Of a stretch of 64,000 bases of DNA, positions 12,764-23,783 are shown one piece after another. The DNA comes from Zantedeschia hybrid cultivar. Its lineage: Eukaryota; Streptophyta; Magnoliopsida; Alismatales; Araceae. The notes beneath the pieces were generated by a model. The model was not told the DNA's origin. It worked only from the letters and a program-made list of their open reading frames with translations, and ran no database searches. A program made the position numbers and the translations under genes. Numbering within the stretch: the stretch's first letter is position 1; each line of letters begins with the position of its first letter. Location: positions 20,184,234-20,248,233 of the forward strand of contig JARZZO010000014.1 in assembly GCA_030544215.1 (NCBI GenBank), in the 5' to 3' direction.

Positions 12764-15261
12764 CTACCACTGCGCGGAGAAAGTTCTTCTGAGGCTGTGC
12801 GGTGGTCTCTTCTCCTCCACAACAGGGATTACATTTTCCATAAGCTGCAAACAATTACAGCAATTAAACCATGTCAGATCTCTTGTCATGCATATTAATA
12901 ATGCTGATGGAACACCATCAGGAAATGTAAGGTCATAAATGTCTATAAAACCCCAAAAGATTCGAGCTAATCTCAAATTTAAGAAACAAGCATTAGATTA
13001 GCGAATTTAGATTATCTAACATATCCAGCTTATACGGGGAAATCTACACATGCTGCTGTCTTGTAGCAAGTTTAGTTTTTTTAAAGATGTGATCCTATGT
13101 TGCATAAGGGTCCACAAATAACATTAATCCCTAAGCATCATACCTTGAGAAGTGCATTTATTGATCCGTAAAATTGGTATTTTATAATATAATGATGTGA
13201 TTCTCAGATATGGATATTCTTACCAAAGGGGAGTCAATATAATTTCAATTATTTAGGAATATAGAGCTATGGAGTATGTTAGACATGTTCAGGAAGTACA
13301 CAAGTTCAATTTTCAAGGATAAAGGATGACACATGGAAATTGATATTGAGGTTATAATAATCTGAATAGATCAAATCCCAACGAACGAATGGAGGTAAAC
13401 TACACATGCAGTGTCAAACATGACCTACGAATCCTGTGGTGTGCACGTTGGGAAGGTTGCATGGGTTGGGATAAGTGACTGGCTAATGCATCATTAAGAC
13501 ATTTAATGGCAAGCTTAAGAGAGCAAGCCACATGTGCAACATACTACTTGACTAAGCTCTATGTCCACATACTACCAGATGCACTAAGCAGTAACATCAA
13601 GACAGAAGAATTGCCTTAGACCCATCAAACCAATTCCATTTAATATGCACCATGTCAAATTTATAAGCCCAAAATGGATGTGAGCTGTCAGAATCTTGAA
13701 ACCATGCTTGGATCAGAGTGCTTACCTGGGTAAGAAAAGAGCTTTAGCCACGCCCTGTAGGCCATACCTTTTGTGTGGCCTATGTTGACCCATGTTCATA
13801 TGTAATTTGTTTTGAGCTAAATCTGAATAAGAAGATTTTACCTCTAAAATTTGTTCTCGTATGCAACTACCTGGGAATGGATGTGCTCAATCATAAAGTT
13901 CATTTTAGGAGAAATCAACTAAAATCTGATAACATTCTTTATTTGGGGGGTTTGATAAGCGACTTCTTTGGGAAAGAGAATGTCATGGTCTCTTGAAAAT
14001 AATGACAAAAGATGCAGATTTTTGTTAGGAATACAAGACTTCCAAGTTAATTGCCAATTTACGGGATAAAAATACTGGTTCAGTTTGACTTTCCTAGCGG
14101 CTGACACCTCACTTCGTGTTACTATACTAACGGATGTTACAGCCAGATGCAGACACAGGAATTTTTCTTGGGGGACCCAACATAAAATATATAATGTCTT
14201 GTGCGTAATGCGAAGAATTAGAACAGAAAATACAACATATGTAAATCAACAATATTGTTGAAAAAATAATGTGCATGTACATACATACAAAATTAATTAA
14301 AATAATAAATTGGATATAAAATTTTAAAAATTACTTAATATTATTAAAAAATAATAAAATAATTAAATTATAATAAATATGTACAATTGATTAAAGGAAA
14401 GATATTTTCTTGAGTATACATGAAAAGTGTATTAATTCATGAACATAATGTGATGGCAAAAGAAAGAGAGTTAGCGAAACGGAACGAATGGAATTAGAAT
14501 TTGACATGTTAAACTAATTGAGTAGAGAGATTTAACATGAGGGATGGTGGTTTCCTATTTAAGGAGTGTTAGTTAATAATTAATCAAGAGAGAGAACACG
14601 GGCAGTGGAGAAAAAAAAAATGATAATTAGGAGAATTCTTTTATATTTTTAATTATTAATTAGCACTCCTTAAGTAGGAAACCACTTTAAGTGGAATGAA
14701 ACCACTTACTAAGGACTAAAAAGTTTACCACATGGAATGCCCTTCTCCTTTTTCTCTTCCATTAAAGGCCTCATTTGGTAAAGATTGGAGTTCATATTTA
14801 GCACATTTAGATTCGACAGGAATCCAAAAAGTTCTTCAAATAAAAAAGGGAAGACAATTTAGGGAAAATTTGGATTTGGGCTCATGTTGAAATAGACACC
14901 TTTTTAGATTTCCCCCATGTCCCATGAAAATAGGATGGGAGGAAAATCTTCACGGGAAAGAACAAAAAGTACATTTGTCTTTTGATGTAGTCCGAAATCT
15001 GACTTTTTTTTGTTCATTCTAAGTGAGATTCTTAAAAGTAGGAGATTTTTCTCAAATCTAAATACTTGATAAGGTAGCACTTTTCAAATTTTGGATTCCT
15101 CCAAAATTAAAAGTTGAGAAAGTGTTCCCAAATGAGGCCTAAGAGACCACATCCTCCAAGACTCTCTCTCTTTCTCTCCACACACTAAGTAATTAACCAC
15201 ACCTTCCATCTCTCTCTTTCTCTCCACACACTACGTAATTAACCACACCTTCCATCTCTCA

Positions 15262-15295
<34 letters not shown>

Positions 15296-18200
15296 TACAC
15301 ACACACACACACAACATTTAGTTGGGCGGCACGCTCAAGAAAAGTGGGTAAATGGGGAGGTTTCCCTGAAATTGACGGATATCCCTAATACCTATCAAGA
15401 AATAATGGTGATTCTCAGTAACAGTTCCTTGTAACTGAGTCTGCAATTTCCTACTGACATAGTCAAGAAAACATACTTGTAGTCAAGAAAATATAGCTGT
15501 CCTTTGGATTGAAAGACATTGAATGCACATGTGGAAAGGGTTTTATTTCTTAATATTACAAATTAGTAACAAGTAATAGATCAAAATTGTAGATCATTCA
15601 TTCATTTTTGTGCCAACGGAACATATTTCACCATGGATTTCCTGGCTACTCTTGACATATCAACCCTCAACACTTAGGGAAGAAAAAGTCTTCAAATATG
15701 TATCTATATCAGCAGATTGTCTTTGCTCTCATCTCCCACAAAATGAAAAGTATAGAGGCTTTCCTTTTCCTCTCTCATTGTGCACGTATCTTCCGGTTAA
15801 CTACATGATCAATAAGCTTTACCACGAGCATGCCATATACTAGCCCTTTCATCAAAATCAATGTGGTTCAATGATTGTCTCCAGAAACAATGAAATTCAG
15901 TTGTCGTTGCCTTTGGTTGTATAGGCCACAGTCCAGTCATTTATTAATTTCTATCGAGAGTGTAAAGCAAGATATACTTGCTTTTTTATTTAAAAAAGTC
16001 TGAATACCTGCATCATTGGCATGCTCATACCACAGACACTGAGCAACCTGACAAATCCATTGATCTAAAATCTCTTTCTAAAGGTTTCGTTTGCATCAAG
16101 CATACAAATAAAAGGCCGTGACAGCTAGAACAATTTTATGCACTACCAAATGAAAAGGGAATCTCTACTCCAAATGCTGCAGTTCAATAGCATCTCTTTG
16201 CCTCATGTGGATAACTAATAAAAAACAATTTTGAGACATATCATGGCCATCAATCCTAAGATTATGTTTGGAAAGACCTAGTCATGAATGCACTTCATAT
16301 GTTAGAATTTAAGTGGAACAAATTCTTCCACAAGCAAGTTACATATCCACATGCATTGACTTCACATACATTAAAGCTTCACAACCACCATTATTACACA
16401 TAACTCAGTAAAAGGTGTTAATACTAGAGATAACAACAGAAAAGGCCATAGAAGAGCTCCAAAACATCCAAGGTTCTCTGATGTTTTGATGCGGGACAGG
16501 AGAGGGGGTAGAGCGGAAGTAGAGAGAAGAGAGGGGTTGGAGGAGAAGAAGACTAGGGTTCCCGTCCCGTTTCGGGAGAAAACACGCAGCGGCGGCTCTT
16601 CATTTCAAAATTTCTCTTCAAATGCTTTCCCACGAGGGGATACAGGACAATATATAGACTCTTCAAAGAAACCCTAATATGAAAATTACTAAACTACCCC
16701 TAGGACTCCGAAAATAACTAAAAAACATGGAAAAATTATATGTAAATTAAAAGACTCCAAATGGACCCCTAATGGGCCAACTAAACTGCACATTGGGCCT
16801 TTGACCCCATTCCAGCCGTTCCTGGATCCCCATCATTCTCCCCTGGTTCGAAAAAATTCGTCCTCGAATTTTAAAATGAGTCAATATCCATGGGGGAATG
16901 ATAGTAGCATGCTCGGAAAACAACACCGATGACCCATGAACCATCGCGCGCATGAATGCTCCAACCTGAGGAGAAAATTGTGCCTCGACGTCGCTCCATA
17001 TGTGGTCAAAATCATGCAAACTGATGACATCTTTAACGACCTTCGGTTGATCGACTACATCTTCCAGTAGCGGTTCTGTCTTCGGCCCATTCCCTTTAGT
17101 GGGGAAGAGGTCATTATCTACTATAGGCGTCACTGATTCGACCTCCCCCAAATATTCATCTTCTAGGACTGGATCGGCCACATAGTGCACCTCCTTCATT
17201 TGATTTTCATACTCCTCAAGCATCGTTGGGTCGGCCTCATAGACAACATCTTTTGGCTTGGTCAGCTTGGCCAGCATGGCAGAAATCTTCTGAAGCTCAC
17301 TCCTCATCTGGGACTTCTCGCGCTCCCAATCAACTGCTTGTTGAAACCTCTCTCGATCCTGATGAGTGGCATTGAGAATAAGAAAGGGTGCCTGGTATTC
17401 CTCAGGTTGTATTAGACAATCTCGTCCAGTATGATCAATCACAACTTGCCGCTCGTCTATCCATTCTCTACCCAAACCGATATACGAGCCATTGGGTATA
17501 ATCTTGCACCACGCATCATCATAATACCTGACGGCTCATGAAGTACTGTTGCTCCTTAAGAGATGGAAAAATGGCACATAGACTTGATTTCTAGAGACCC
17601 TTACGTAGTCCGTGTGGGAGATAGAATCCACAATAGATTGTGAAATGACGTTGCCGAACGACGTTGCCTCAAGATACACCCGAGTTTTCACGGAATTGGG
17701 TAGCTCTACCTCAAAACTAAAATCCATGATGATAAAAGGTACCACTGGCCAAAGAAATGATGGACGAGGTCCGCCTCACTGCAAGGATGCCAACGATACG
17801 ATCGGCACAAGAATCGGAGCTCAAATCATCATCCTCGATATGCGTGCAAAAGTGGCACGCAAAACAAGGTAAGCGGGCACTAGCTGCTGCGAAATCTGTA
17901 CGCTGGGATGCTGGCACGCAAATCGAGGCATCTTGGGTTGGCCTCGGGATGCACGTTCCGGGTCCTCGGTATGTGTGCAGAGGTGGCACGCAAAACGAGA
18001 CAAATTTGAGAACAGCACACTGGATCCGAGTTGGCCTCGTCGAGACGGATCCGACGGCGCGAACGGTGCACAAATTGGAGTTCGGAAAGATCTCGAACGG
18101 CGCACTCGAGCGTCCTCGTAAAGCGTGCAAGTGTGGCACGCAAAACGAGATGCTGCTGTCAGGCGGGACGTACAGCGAGGTCGGCCTCGCCAATACGATC

Positions 18201-21200
18201 CCAACGGCACCAGCGGCGTGCAAATCGGAGCACAGACGAGCCCCGGGCGCTGGCGGTGCGATAAAAACTTCTAATGCACCTCCTGCGCACTGTAGCAAAC
18301 CAGGTTGAAGAGGCAGGGTGGGTCGAGCCGTTGGGGGCTTGGGTTCGGACCCTGGCTCGGTGGGAACTGACCTGGTTCAACCAGGTTGTGAATGGCCTTG
18401 GGCCAGACCGGGTCGAACCGGTTTGACCGGTTCTGGCTTGAAAGGCCCGACCGGTTCGTCGTCTTCTTCAGTTCGCCCTTCTCCAAACCCTAACAGGGAG
18501 CAGAGGGAGAGAGAGCACGAGGGAGGGGAAGGCAGCGGCGGCCGAGCGGCTTCGGTGGCCGGAGGCGACGTCGACGACGGTGGCGGGGCCCGACGACGGC
18601 GGCTTCGGCGGAGATGGAAGGCTCGGGTGGCTCCGGCGGTGGCTAGTGCGGCAGATCCGATGGCGGGGGGGGGGGGGGGGGGGGCTGGTCAACAGCGGAT
18701 TTCTTCTCTTCTTCCTCCTCTTCTTCTACTACAACCCTAACAGAGCCAGATGGGGAGCGGCGGCTAAGGGTGCAGGGAGGAGGGGCTTCTCCTACCCCGA
18801 GCCCTCGCGAGAACGCTGAAACCCTAGGAGGGCGTGGGAGGCCGAAGGCTCCAGGCCCACAGGGATCGAGGAGGTGGAGCGAGAGAAGCCGGCGGCGACA
18901 ACGGCCATGGATTCCGACCGCGCAAGCTGTTCATCGGGGGATCTCGCGGGAGACGACGGAGGAGAAGCTGCGGGGCTACTTCGGCAAGTACGGGGAGGTC
19001 GTGCAGGCTGTGATCATGCGCAACAAGGTCTCGGGGCGCCCCCGAGGCTTCGGCTTCGTCGTCTTCGCTGATCCGGCGCTCGTGGACCGAGTCCTCCAGG
19101 ACAAGCACACCATCGACGGGCGCGATTGACAGGGAGGAGGGGCTTCGGCGGTGCCGGGCTGTGACGACGCCGGCAGTGGTGGCAGGGCGGGGTGGTGGCA
19201 GCGCTGACCACGGCACCGGTTGGTGGGAGGGGATGCGTCGGACAGCAACACCGGCTTAGACGGCAGCGACTGGCGCGGATGAAGACGGTGATGACTGTGG
19301 TGCGGCGGCGCGATGGGAGAGGCGGCGACCACGGTGGCTCCGGGGGAGCCAGGCGACAGCGACAATGACCCCTAGGTAAGTCACTGCCCTCCGCTTCTCC
19401 TTCTTCTTCTGCTGTGAACCGAACCAAGGTGGAGAGGGAGAAGGAAGGGGATGGAGATCGAGCAGCAGCTGCGTGGCTTCGGGGTGCAGAACTTGGATCG
19501 TGAGAACGATCCAAAAAACCGGGCTCTGATACCAAGTTGATGCGGGACAGGAGAGGGGGTAGAGCGGAAGTAGAGAGAAGAGAGGGGTTGGAGGAGAAGA
19601 AGACTAGGGTTCCCGTCCCGTTTCGGGAGAAAACACGCAGCGGCGGCTCTTCATTTCAAAATTTCTCTTCAAATGCTTTCCCACGAGGGGATACAGGACA
19701 ATATATAGACTCTTCAAAGAAACCCTAATATGAAAATTACTAAACTACCCCTAGGACTCCGAAAATAACTAAAAAACATGGAAAAATTATATGTAAATTA
19801 AAAGACTCCAAATGGACCCCTAATGGGCCAACTAAACTGCACATTGGGCCTTTGACCCCATTCCAGCCGTTCCTGGATCCCCATCATGTTTCCTCTACTG
19901 CAGGAATGTAAGACATGATGAACAACTAGAATCCAGGAAAGTTGAAACGCTTTCCCTAATGTATTCATTTTATAAAAACCAACTGATGGTGGAAGAGAAA
20001 TTCTACACTACTGACAAAGTTTAAGAACAACTGAACCACATGAGATGGATATTCCCTCCCATCAATTAAGGCCTGTTATCCTGTAATGATACCTAGCATG
20101 GCGATATGAACACATTATTTCTATAGTTAGTAGAAATAGCAGCGTATAAACTGCAAGGTAAGAATTGATCAGACAGCTCCTAATGAGAGGCAAAGAATGC
20201 AGAAAACAATTTATTTATTTTAAGAAAGTATTGAGAACTTTCAGACACATGCATCTGACCATAATTGAGCATTATCATGAACATCTGAAACAACCAACCA
20301 ATATAAATATGAAGGCTCCATAGTGGTATGGGCTCTTCACTATTATGATTGGATAAGTAAAGAACAAGTAGTAAAGGAGACGTGCCTGTTTGAGTCTTGC
20401 CTTTTCCTGCTCCTCCTGCAATTTTGCAATTAGATCAGAACCCTCCGGTAAAATTATACAAACTAAGGAAAACCATAGCCAAAAGATAATCATCGGTGCA
20501 CTTCCAACCTCAGGCTAGCCTCTTGGAAATGGTTAAGAATGCAAGGATCAAACAAATTATTGACAACAGCTATCAAGCTGACAAGAAAAGAAAGCCCTGT
20601 GTAAGTGGGGTCTCTGAGTCTCTCACACTGTTACTCGGATCTTTCAAAAAGTAATGAGCATTCATGCTGGATCTGCACAAAATCCCATACCTGGGACGAT
20701 ATGAGCATGTCCTCTAGTTCAAATTCTCCAAAAACTTTAAGAATTGCCATACTTTATCCCATGTAGGTTACAATCCTGTACCTAAACTTGAGTAACGTGA
20801 CAAGTGCTTAAACGCCAAGTTGTGTGTCGACAGATCTATGTTAGACTACACATAAATCCCTCTAGAATTGGAAAAGAGTAGATGTGCGAGGGAAAAAGGC
20901 AAATATTATTACACAATCACTGCTTCCTACACGCATAAGATGGAGAATAGATTAAGAAAAACATCCGACAGAGGAAAAGTTAGTGTTCCAATACTGTGCC
21001 CATGGTAGAAATAGAACCCAGGGTGGCCAATTTCGCCGATCAAATCCAGACCTTCTGGTTTACTCCGAGCAAATGTTATCACCCGTGAACGGACAGACCG
21101 GTCCGGTGGAACGGATCAGAAAAGAGATTCTAGGCATCCTATCTAATGCTCAAAGCCTAGAAACCAGAGATGGGAGAGACAACATCGTGTTAAACAAGGG

Positions 21201-22236
21201 GGCGACTTCCTCCATTCTGATGGATAGTGATTTTCACCGGGATCACTGGGAATAATTTAAAAAAGAAGGAATCTAAAAGCTGTCGTACAAAAACAGGCGA
21301 GGGAAGAAGAGTACCAGTTCTCTAACTAGCCTTGCGTTTTCCTCCTCCAGCCTCGTCACCAACGTTTCGAGCTCCAAGATGTAAGCCTACAAGACGAACA
21401 ACAGAATGCAACAACTGGAACAATTAGTTTAAAGATCAGTGTCTGTTCGACGACGAATTATTGAAGAGGAATTTTTTCTCCCAGCAAACTGATGGGTGAA
21501 TTAAAGATGATCCACAGACCTGTTTCCTCTCCCTGGACCTCGCAGCGGACTCCCTGTTCTTTATCATCCTCCTCTGCTTCTGCTGCGTGGCCTTGTCCTC
21601 GGGATCCTGCAGCGCCCTCCTCTTTCGCCTCCCTCCCGCTCCACCGGCCGCGCCGCTTCCGAACCCTGCAAGCGATCCATCCACTTGGAGCAGCTGCTGC
21701 TGCACCGCATAGCGACCCGCCATACCCGGGTCGACCACGAAACCCATCACCGGGCTCTCCAGCTGCGCCTGCACCACCACCGGCGCAGCCGCGACTTCCT
21801 CCTCGGTCCCCACCCCATGCCGCGCCAGGAACGCCTCCAGCGTTATCTCCCCCATACCCTCCTCCTTGTACACCGGCTCCGCCCCGCCGCCCTCGACCTT
21901 CGTCTCCCGGGAGATCTCCTTCCACACCTGCTCCGCCGTCTTCGCCCCTGCCGCCCTGGCCGCCGAGTAGTTTTCCTGCCGCGATGGGCCCGCCACGACC
22001 CCGCCACCGACGGCTGCCTTCTGCTCCGCCTCCGGAGCCGCGATCTCGGCCGGGGGGGTGGCCCCGGCGGGGGTGTCGGCGTAGAAATTGCGGAGGAGCT
22101 CCTCCACGTTCATGGATCCGAGGCTGCCGGTGCGGCGGTCCCCGCCGAGGTCAGGCAGGCGGCCGACGGGGTATAAGGGGGACTGATCCGACCTGGCGGA
22201 CGTCGTGGCTGAAGGCATCACCCGCGACGACGCCAT
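12764..22236 (-). CDS. Group A bZIP transcription factor, GBF4/ABI5-like
   Basis: Four exons (minus): 21520-22236, 21315-21386, 20386-20415 and 12764-12844, giving 299 residues with every junction in phase 0. The introns are 133, 899 and about 7541 bp. Group A hallmarks are present: SMNVEELLRNFY (about 41-52), AEQVWKEI (101-108) and GEITLEAFLARHG (129-141). These contain the candidate SnRK2/CPK phosphorylation regions of this group. The basic region, about 215-241, has N227 and R235 in the N-x7-R pattern. The zipper leucines are L245, L252 and L259, with N256 in the EEN motif. The last exon supplies LMENVIPVVEEKRPP and ends LRRTFSAQW, matching the conserved RR-x-x-S tail of GBF4-like members. 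By family knowledge this is a nuclear factor that binds ABRE/G-box (ACGT) sites in abscisic acid responses. Intron 3 starts with GC instead of GT and holds a 3.4-kb retroelement plus MITEs. Splicing across it is inferred. Confidence 0.88.
14546..14687. mobile_element. Fold-back repeat in bZIP intron 3
   Basis: Arms of about 40 bp: GGTGGTTTCCTATTTAAGGA near 14546, and its near-complement ending at 14687. The centre is AT-rich and has a purine stretch. Probably a MITE or its remnant. Confidence 0.65.
14766..15140. mobile_element. MITE with AGGCCTCATTTGG terminal inverted repeats, in bZIP intron 3
   Basis: Exact 13-bp terminal inverted repeats, AGGCCTCATTTGG at the left and its reverse complement at the right. 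They are extended by imperfect inner arms (AGGAATCC..AAA, AGATTTGAG) over about 375 bp. CC-TTTGG-type termini are common in plant hAT-related MITEs, but the superfamily is not assigned because no clear duplication of the target is visible. Confidence 0.78.
15263..15313. repeat. Compound (TC)n-(AC)n microsatellite
   Basis: CT dinucleotide run followed directly by CACACA interrupted by one TA. It lies within bZIP intron 3. A duplicated block of about 55 bp (TCTCTCTTTCTCTCCACACA plus GTAATTAACCACACC) precedes it near 15165-15260. Confidence 0.85.
16487..16835 (-). repeat. 3' LTR of the young retroelement
   Basis: 349 bp, apparently identical to 19538-19886. Bounded by TG...CA ends and the TGTTT target duplication. 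A TATATATT motif on the minus strand near 16650 may be the LTR TATA box. Confidence 0.95.
16747..17745 (-). pseudogene. Unidentified retroelement reading frame with one in-frame stop
   Basis: Read on the minus strand from Met at 17745, the frame runs 69 codons (FSFEVELPNSVKTRVYLEA...), meets a TGA at 17536-17538, and continues in the same frame through RYYDDAWCKIIPNGSYIGLG to a stop inside the 3' LTR at 16747. Without the TGA it would be 332 residues. The middle is acidic and polar with a likely coiled coil (QQAVDWEREKSQMRSELQKI). The end reads PPWILTHFKIRGRIFSNQGRMMG, so the 3' LTR boundary falls within the frame. I do not recognise a domain. It resembles neither a zinc-knuckle Gag nor a polymerase. 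It may be a degenerate structural protein of this element family. Confidence 0.5.
17835..18150. repeat. Degenerate repeats with GTGGCACGCAAAACGAG core
   Basis: The core GTG(C)..GTGGCACGCAAAAC(G/A)AG occurs near 17841, 17970 and 18121, with a weaker copy near 17908. Spacing is uneven (60-150 bp). GTTGGCCTCG/GTCGGCCTCGCC-like segments lie between. This is the internal region between the unidentified frame and the captured host DNA. Confidence 0.6.
18490..19131 (+). pseudogene. Captured 5' part of an hnRNP/Musashi-like RRM gene
   Basis: On the plus strand, opposite to element sense, a GC-rich leader is followed by ATGGATTCCGACCGC (MDSDR, 18907) and the first RRM of plant RNP1/hnRNP A/B-type proteins: ISRETTEEKLRGYFGKYGEVVQ, then RGFGFVVFAD (RNP1 motif) and the ending VLQDKHTIDGR. 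Two small indels near 18921-18945 split the expected GKLFIGG (RNP2 motif) between frames. The frame stops right after DGRD, where the host gene would continue into the rest of RRM1 and RRM2. The piece therefore holds a 5' leader plus most of the first RRM and cannot make the full RNA-binding protein. By family knowledge, the parent protein is a nuclear pre-mRNA-binding factor. Confidence 0.82.
18665..18684. repeat. G homopolymer, 20 bases
   Basis: Uninterrupted G run inside the captured GC-rich leader of the retroelement. It is a likely slippage hotspot and its length may be a sequencing or assembly artefact. Confidence 0.9.
19521..19534 (-). promoter_or_regulatory. Retroelement primer-binding site (tRNA-iMet type)
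   Basis: TGGTATCAGAGCCC on the minus strand, three bases after the 5' LTR end at 19538. This is the standard complement of the plant initiator tRNA-Met 3' end used to prime minus-strand cDNA. It fixes the element's orientation. Confidence 0.9.
19538..19886 (-). repeat. 5' LTR of the young retroelement
   Basis: 349 bp, apparently identical to the copy at 16487-16835, adjacent to the primer-binding site. Identity over the whole length indicates very recent insertion. Confidence 0.95.
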
Positions 22237-22859
22237 CGCCTTCCTTTCCAGGGTTTCCCGGAGTCGTTACAAAATCCCCAAGAGCTGAGCCGAGCCCCCC
22301 TTTCCTTGTCTGTGTTACGTATATCTCTGGGTTGGCTTTGGCTTTTACCTTCTTCTCTGGAGAAAACCCTCCGGTAGAAGTTATCCTTGTGCTGCTGCTG
22401 CTGGCTGCTGGCTGCAGGTAGCAAAGTGGAGCGCGGCCCCGCGGGGTGTGATTCCCTATCTGGTCTCTCCGCGTGGCCGCCGGGGAGACGGTAAGGCCCC
22501 TCCGAGCCAGAATTTAAGAAGAGGAACGCGTCCTCCTGTCCGCTCTCCTCTTTACTAGAGAGTCCGAGTGGGCGCGGTGGGGCTTTTGCCGGTTCAGGAA
22601 GTCGCTGTTCTACTGGGGGGCGGGGGGGGCTGTTATCGTAGCGTTAGGTGGGGGGACGGGGTTCGTGAGGGGGGCTTTATTATGGCGGTCTAGAAAGTTT
22701 GGTTGGATGGCGCCTTTGGCCCTTGCGCGACGTTGACCTGCTGCTTCCGTGTTAATGGAATCCTCTTCCTTCCCCGGTGCCCGTAACCGCGATTCGGAGC
22801 ATAAAGCATACCCTTCCAAAAGGAAGGGATCATGATACCTTCTGGTGAAGTGCAACCAA
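22237..22859. other. 5' flank of the bZIP gene
   Basis: Upstream of the bZIP start on the minus strand. GC-rich to about 22640, with CTGCTG repeats near 22390 in the probable 5' leader. No clear TATA box was pinned down. No other gene seen. Confidence 0.4.
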
Positions 22860-23783
22860 CGTTGGACTAGATTAGGTCCAGTTTAATATTGTGTGAATAT
22901 TTATTAACTGATGATGGACGATTGGAATTCGATCTAAATAGGCCTATTTGGACCATAGGTCCAAGAGCTCGCAGCCAACTAGAATAAGTGTAGGAGTGCC
23001 ATATGAGTTCTCTCGGTATATGGACTGATAGGTTGAAAGAGAGAATCCAAGGAGTGTGGGTCTAGGTCCTGAGAACACCAGGCGTAACATCAATTGATAA
23101 TTCTCGAGATACTCCAATGTCTCGGTCGTATCAACCGAGAGTTGAAAAGAGTGTCTCAGCCGAGAGTTGATAAGAACTTACTCTCTCGACTCACGAGATC
23201 TGCAATCCGACCAAGTGAAGATCAAAAGTTTTGACTCGGAAGACTACTTCATTCTGACCTCCAGAGAGGACGAAGGTCATCCTAGGAGCGACCTATAACG
23301 TCTTCCTGCCATCAGGCGGGTCTTGCACGTTAACGTCACAAACTGTCCAGTTAAGAGAGGTCCGTACGATTTGCTCTCCCCAATCACGAGGAAATCTCTT
23401 TTTGCCCAGTATCTCACGATCTCCTCAATCAAAGAGAGTAGATCATAGGATAATTAGCTCCCCATAGGTAATGATTAGGACGCCTCTAGAGTGAGGGACT
23501 ATATAATCTCCAGACCTTTTGTGGTCACATGTACGTCGTACATAACCCAACAAATCTTAAAAAGAATTCATCTTCTAACACTTAACTTAGGTATCAGATG
23601 ATTTTGATTCCCAACAAACTGGAGGGTCCTCTGACGCCTCTTCTTTCTCTTACAAATCCTACTCTGAGTGTTTCTATTTAAATACAAATTTTATTGAGTA
23701 GTCGGGAGCTTCGATCGGACAGTCGCTGTTGTCCGACTAGTTTCCGACCGTTACACAATTAACGCCGTCCGTGAGAACTGAAG
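22860..23783 (+). mobile_element. Degraded LTR plus primer-binding-site remnant (Ty3/gypsy type)
   Basis: The end of this block has the architecture of a plant Ty3/gypsy LTR and its junction: a TATA-like CTATATAAT near 23509, then ACTTAGGTATCAG-type leader sequence, then GTCCGAC/TTCCGACCGTTACA. It is followed by ACGCCGTCCGTGAGAAC (about 23761-23777), which resembles the GGCGCCGTCTGTGGGAA primer site seen in the element at 28902-33753. The left boundary is a guess. No internal region follows, so this is a truncated or solo LTR of an old insertion. Confidence 0.5.

Larger units (their letters stand above)
16487..19886 (-). mobile_element. Young non-autonomous LTR retroelement nested in bZIP intron 3
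   Basis: Two direct repeats of 349 bp (16487-16835 and 19538-19886) look identical base for base. Outside them is a perfect 5-bp duplication TGTTT (16482-16486 and 19887-19891). In element sense (minus) the LTR starts TGATGGGGATCC and ends CCGCATCA. The primer-binding site TGGTATCAGAGCCC (19521-19534), complementary to the initiator tRNA-Met 3' end, follows the 5' LTR. A purine tract CCAGGGGAGAA (16836-16846, minus) precedes the 3' LTR. The 2.7-kb interior has no gag, protease, RT or integrase motif that I recognise, so it would need helper proteins. It carries an unidentified frame at the 3' side and a captured host RRM segment at the 5' side. It lies in the same transcriptional sense as the bZIP gene. 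Confidence 0.95.

Noticed and set aside
21492..22421. 309-residue plus-strand frame across the bZIP exon
   Set aside because: Shadow of the GC-rich bZIP exon 1 on the other strand: proline- and arginine-rich with no domain.
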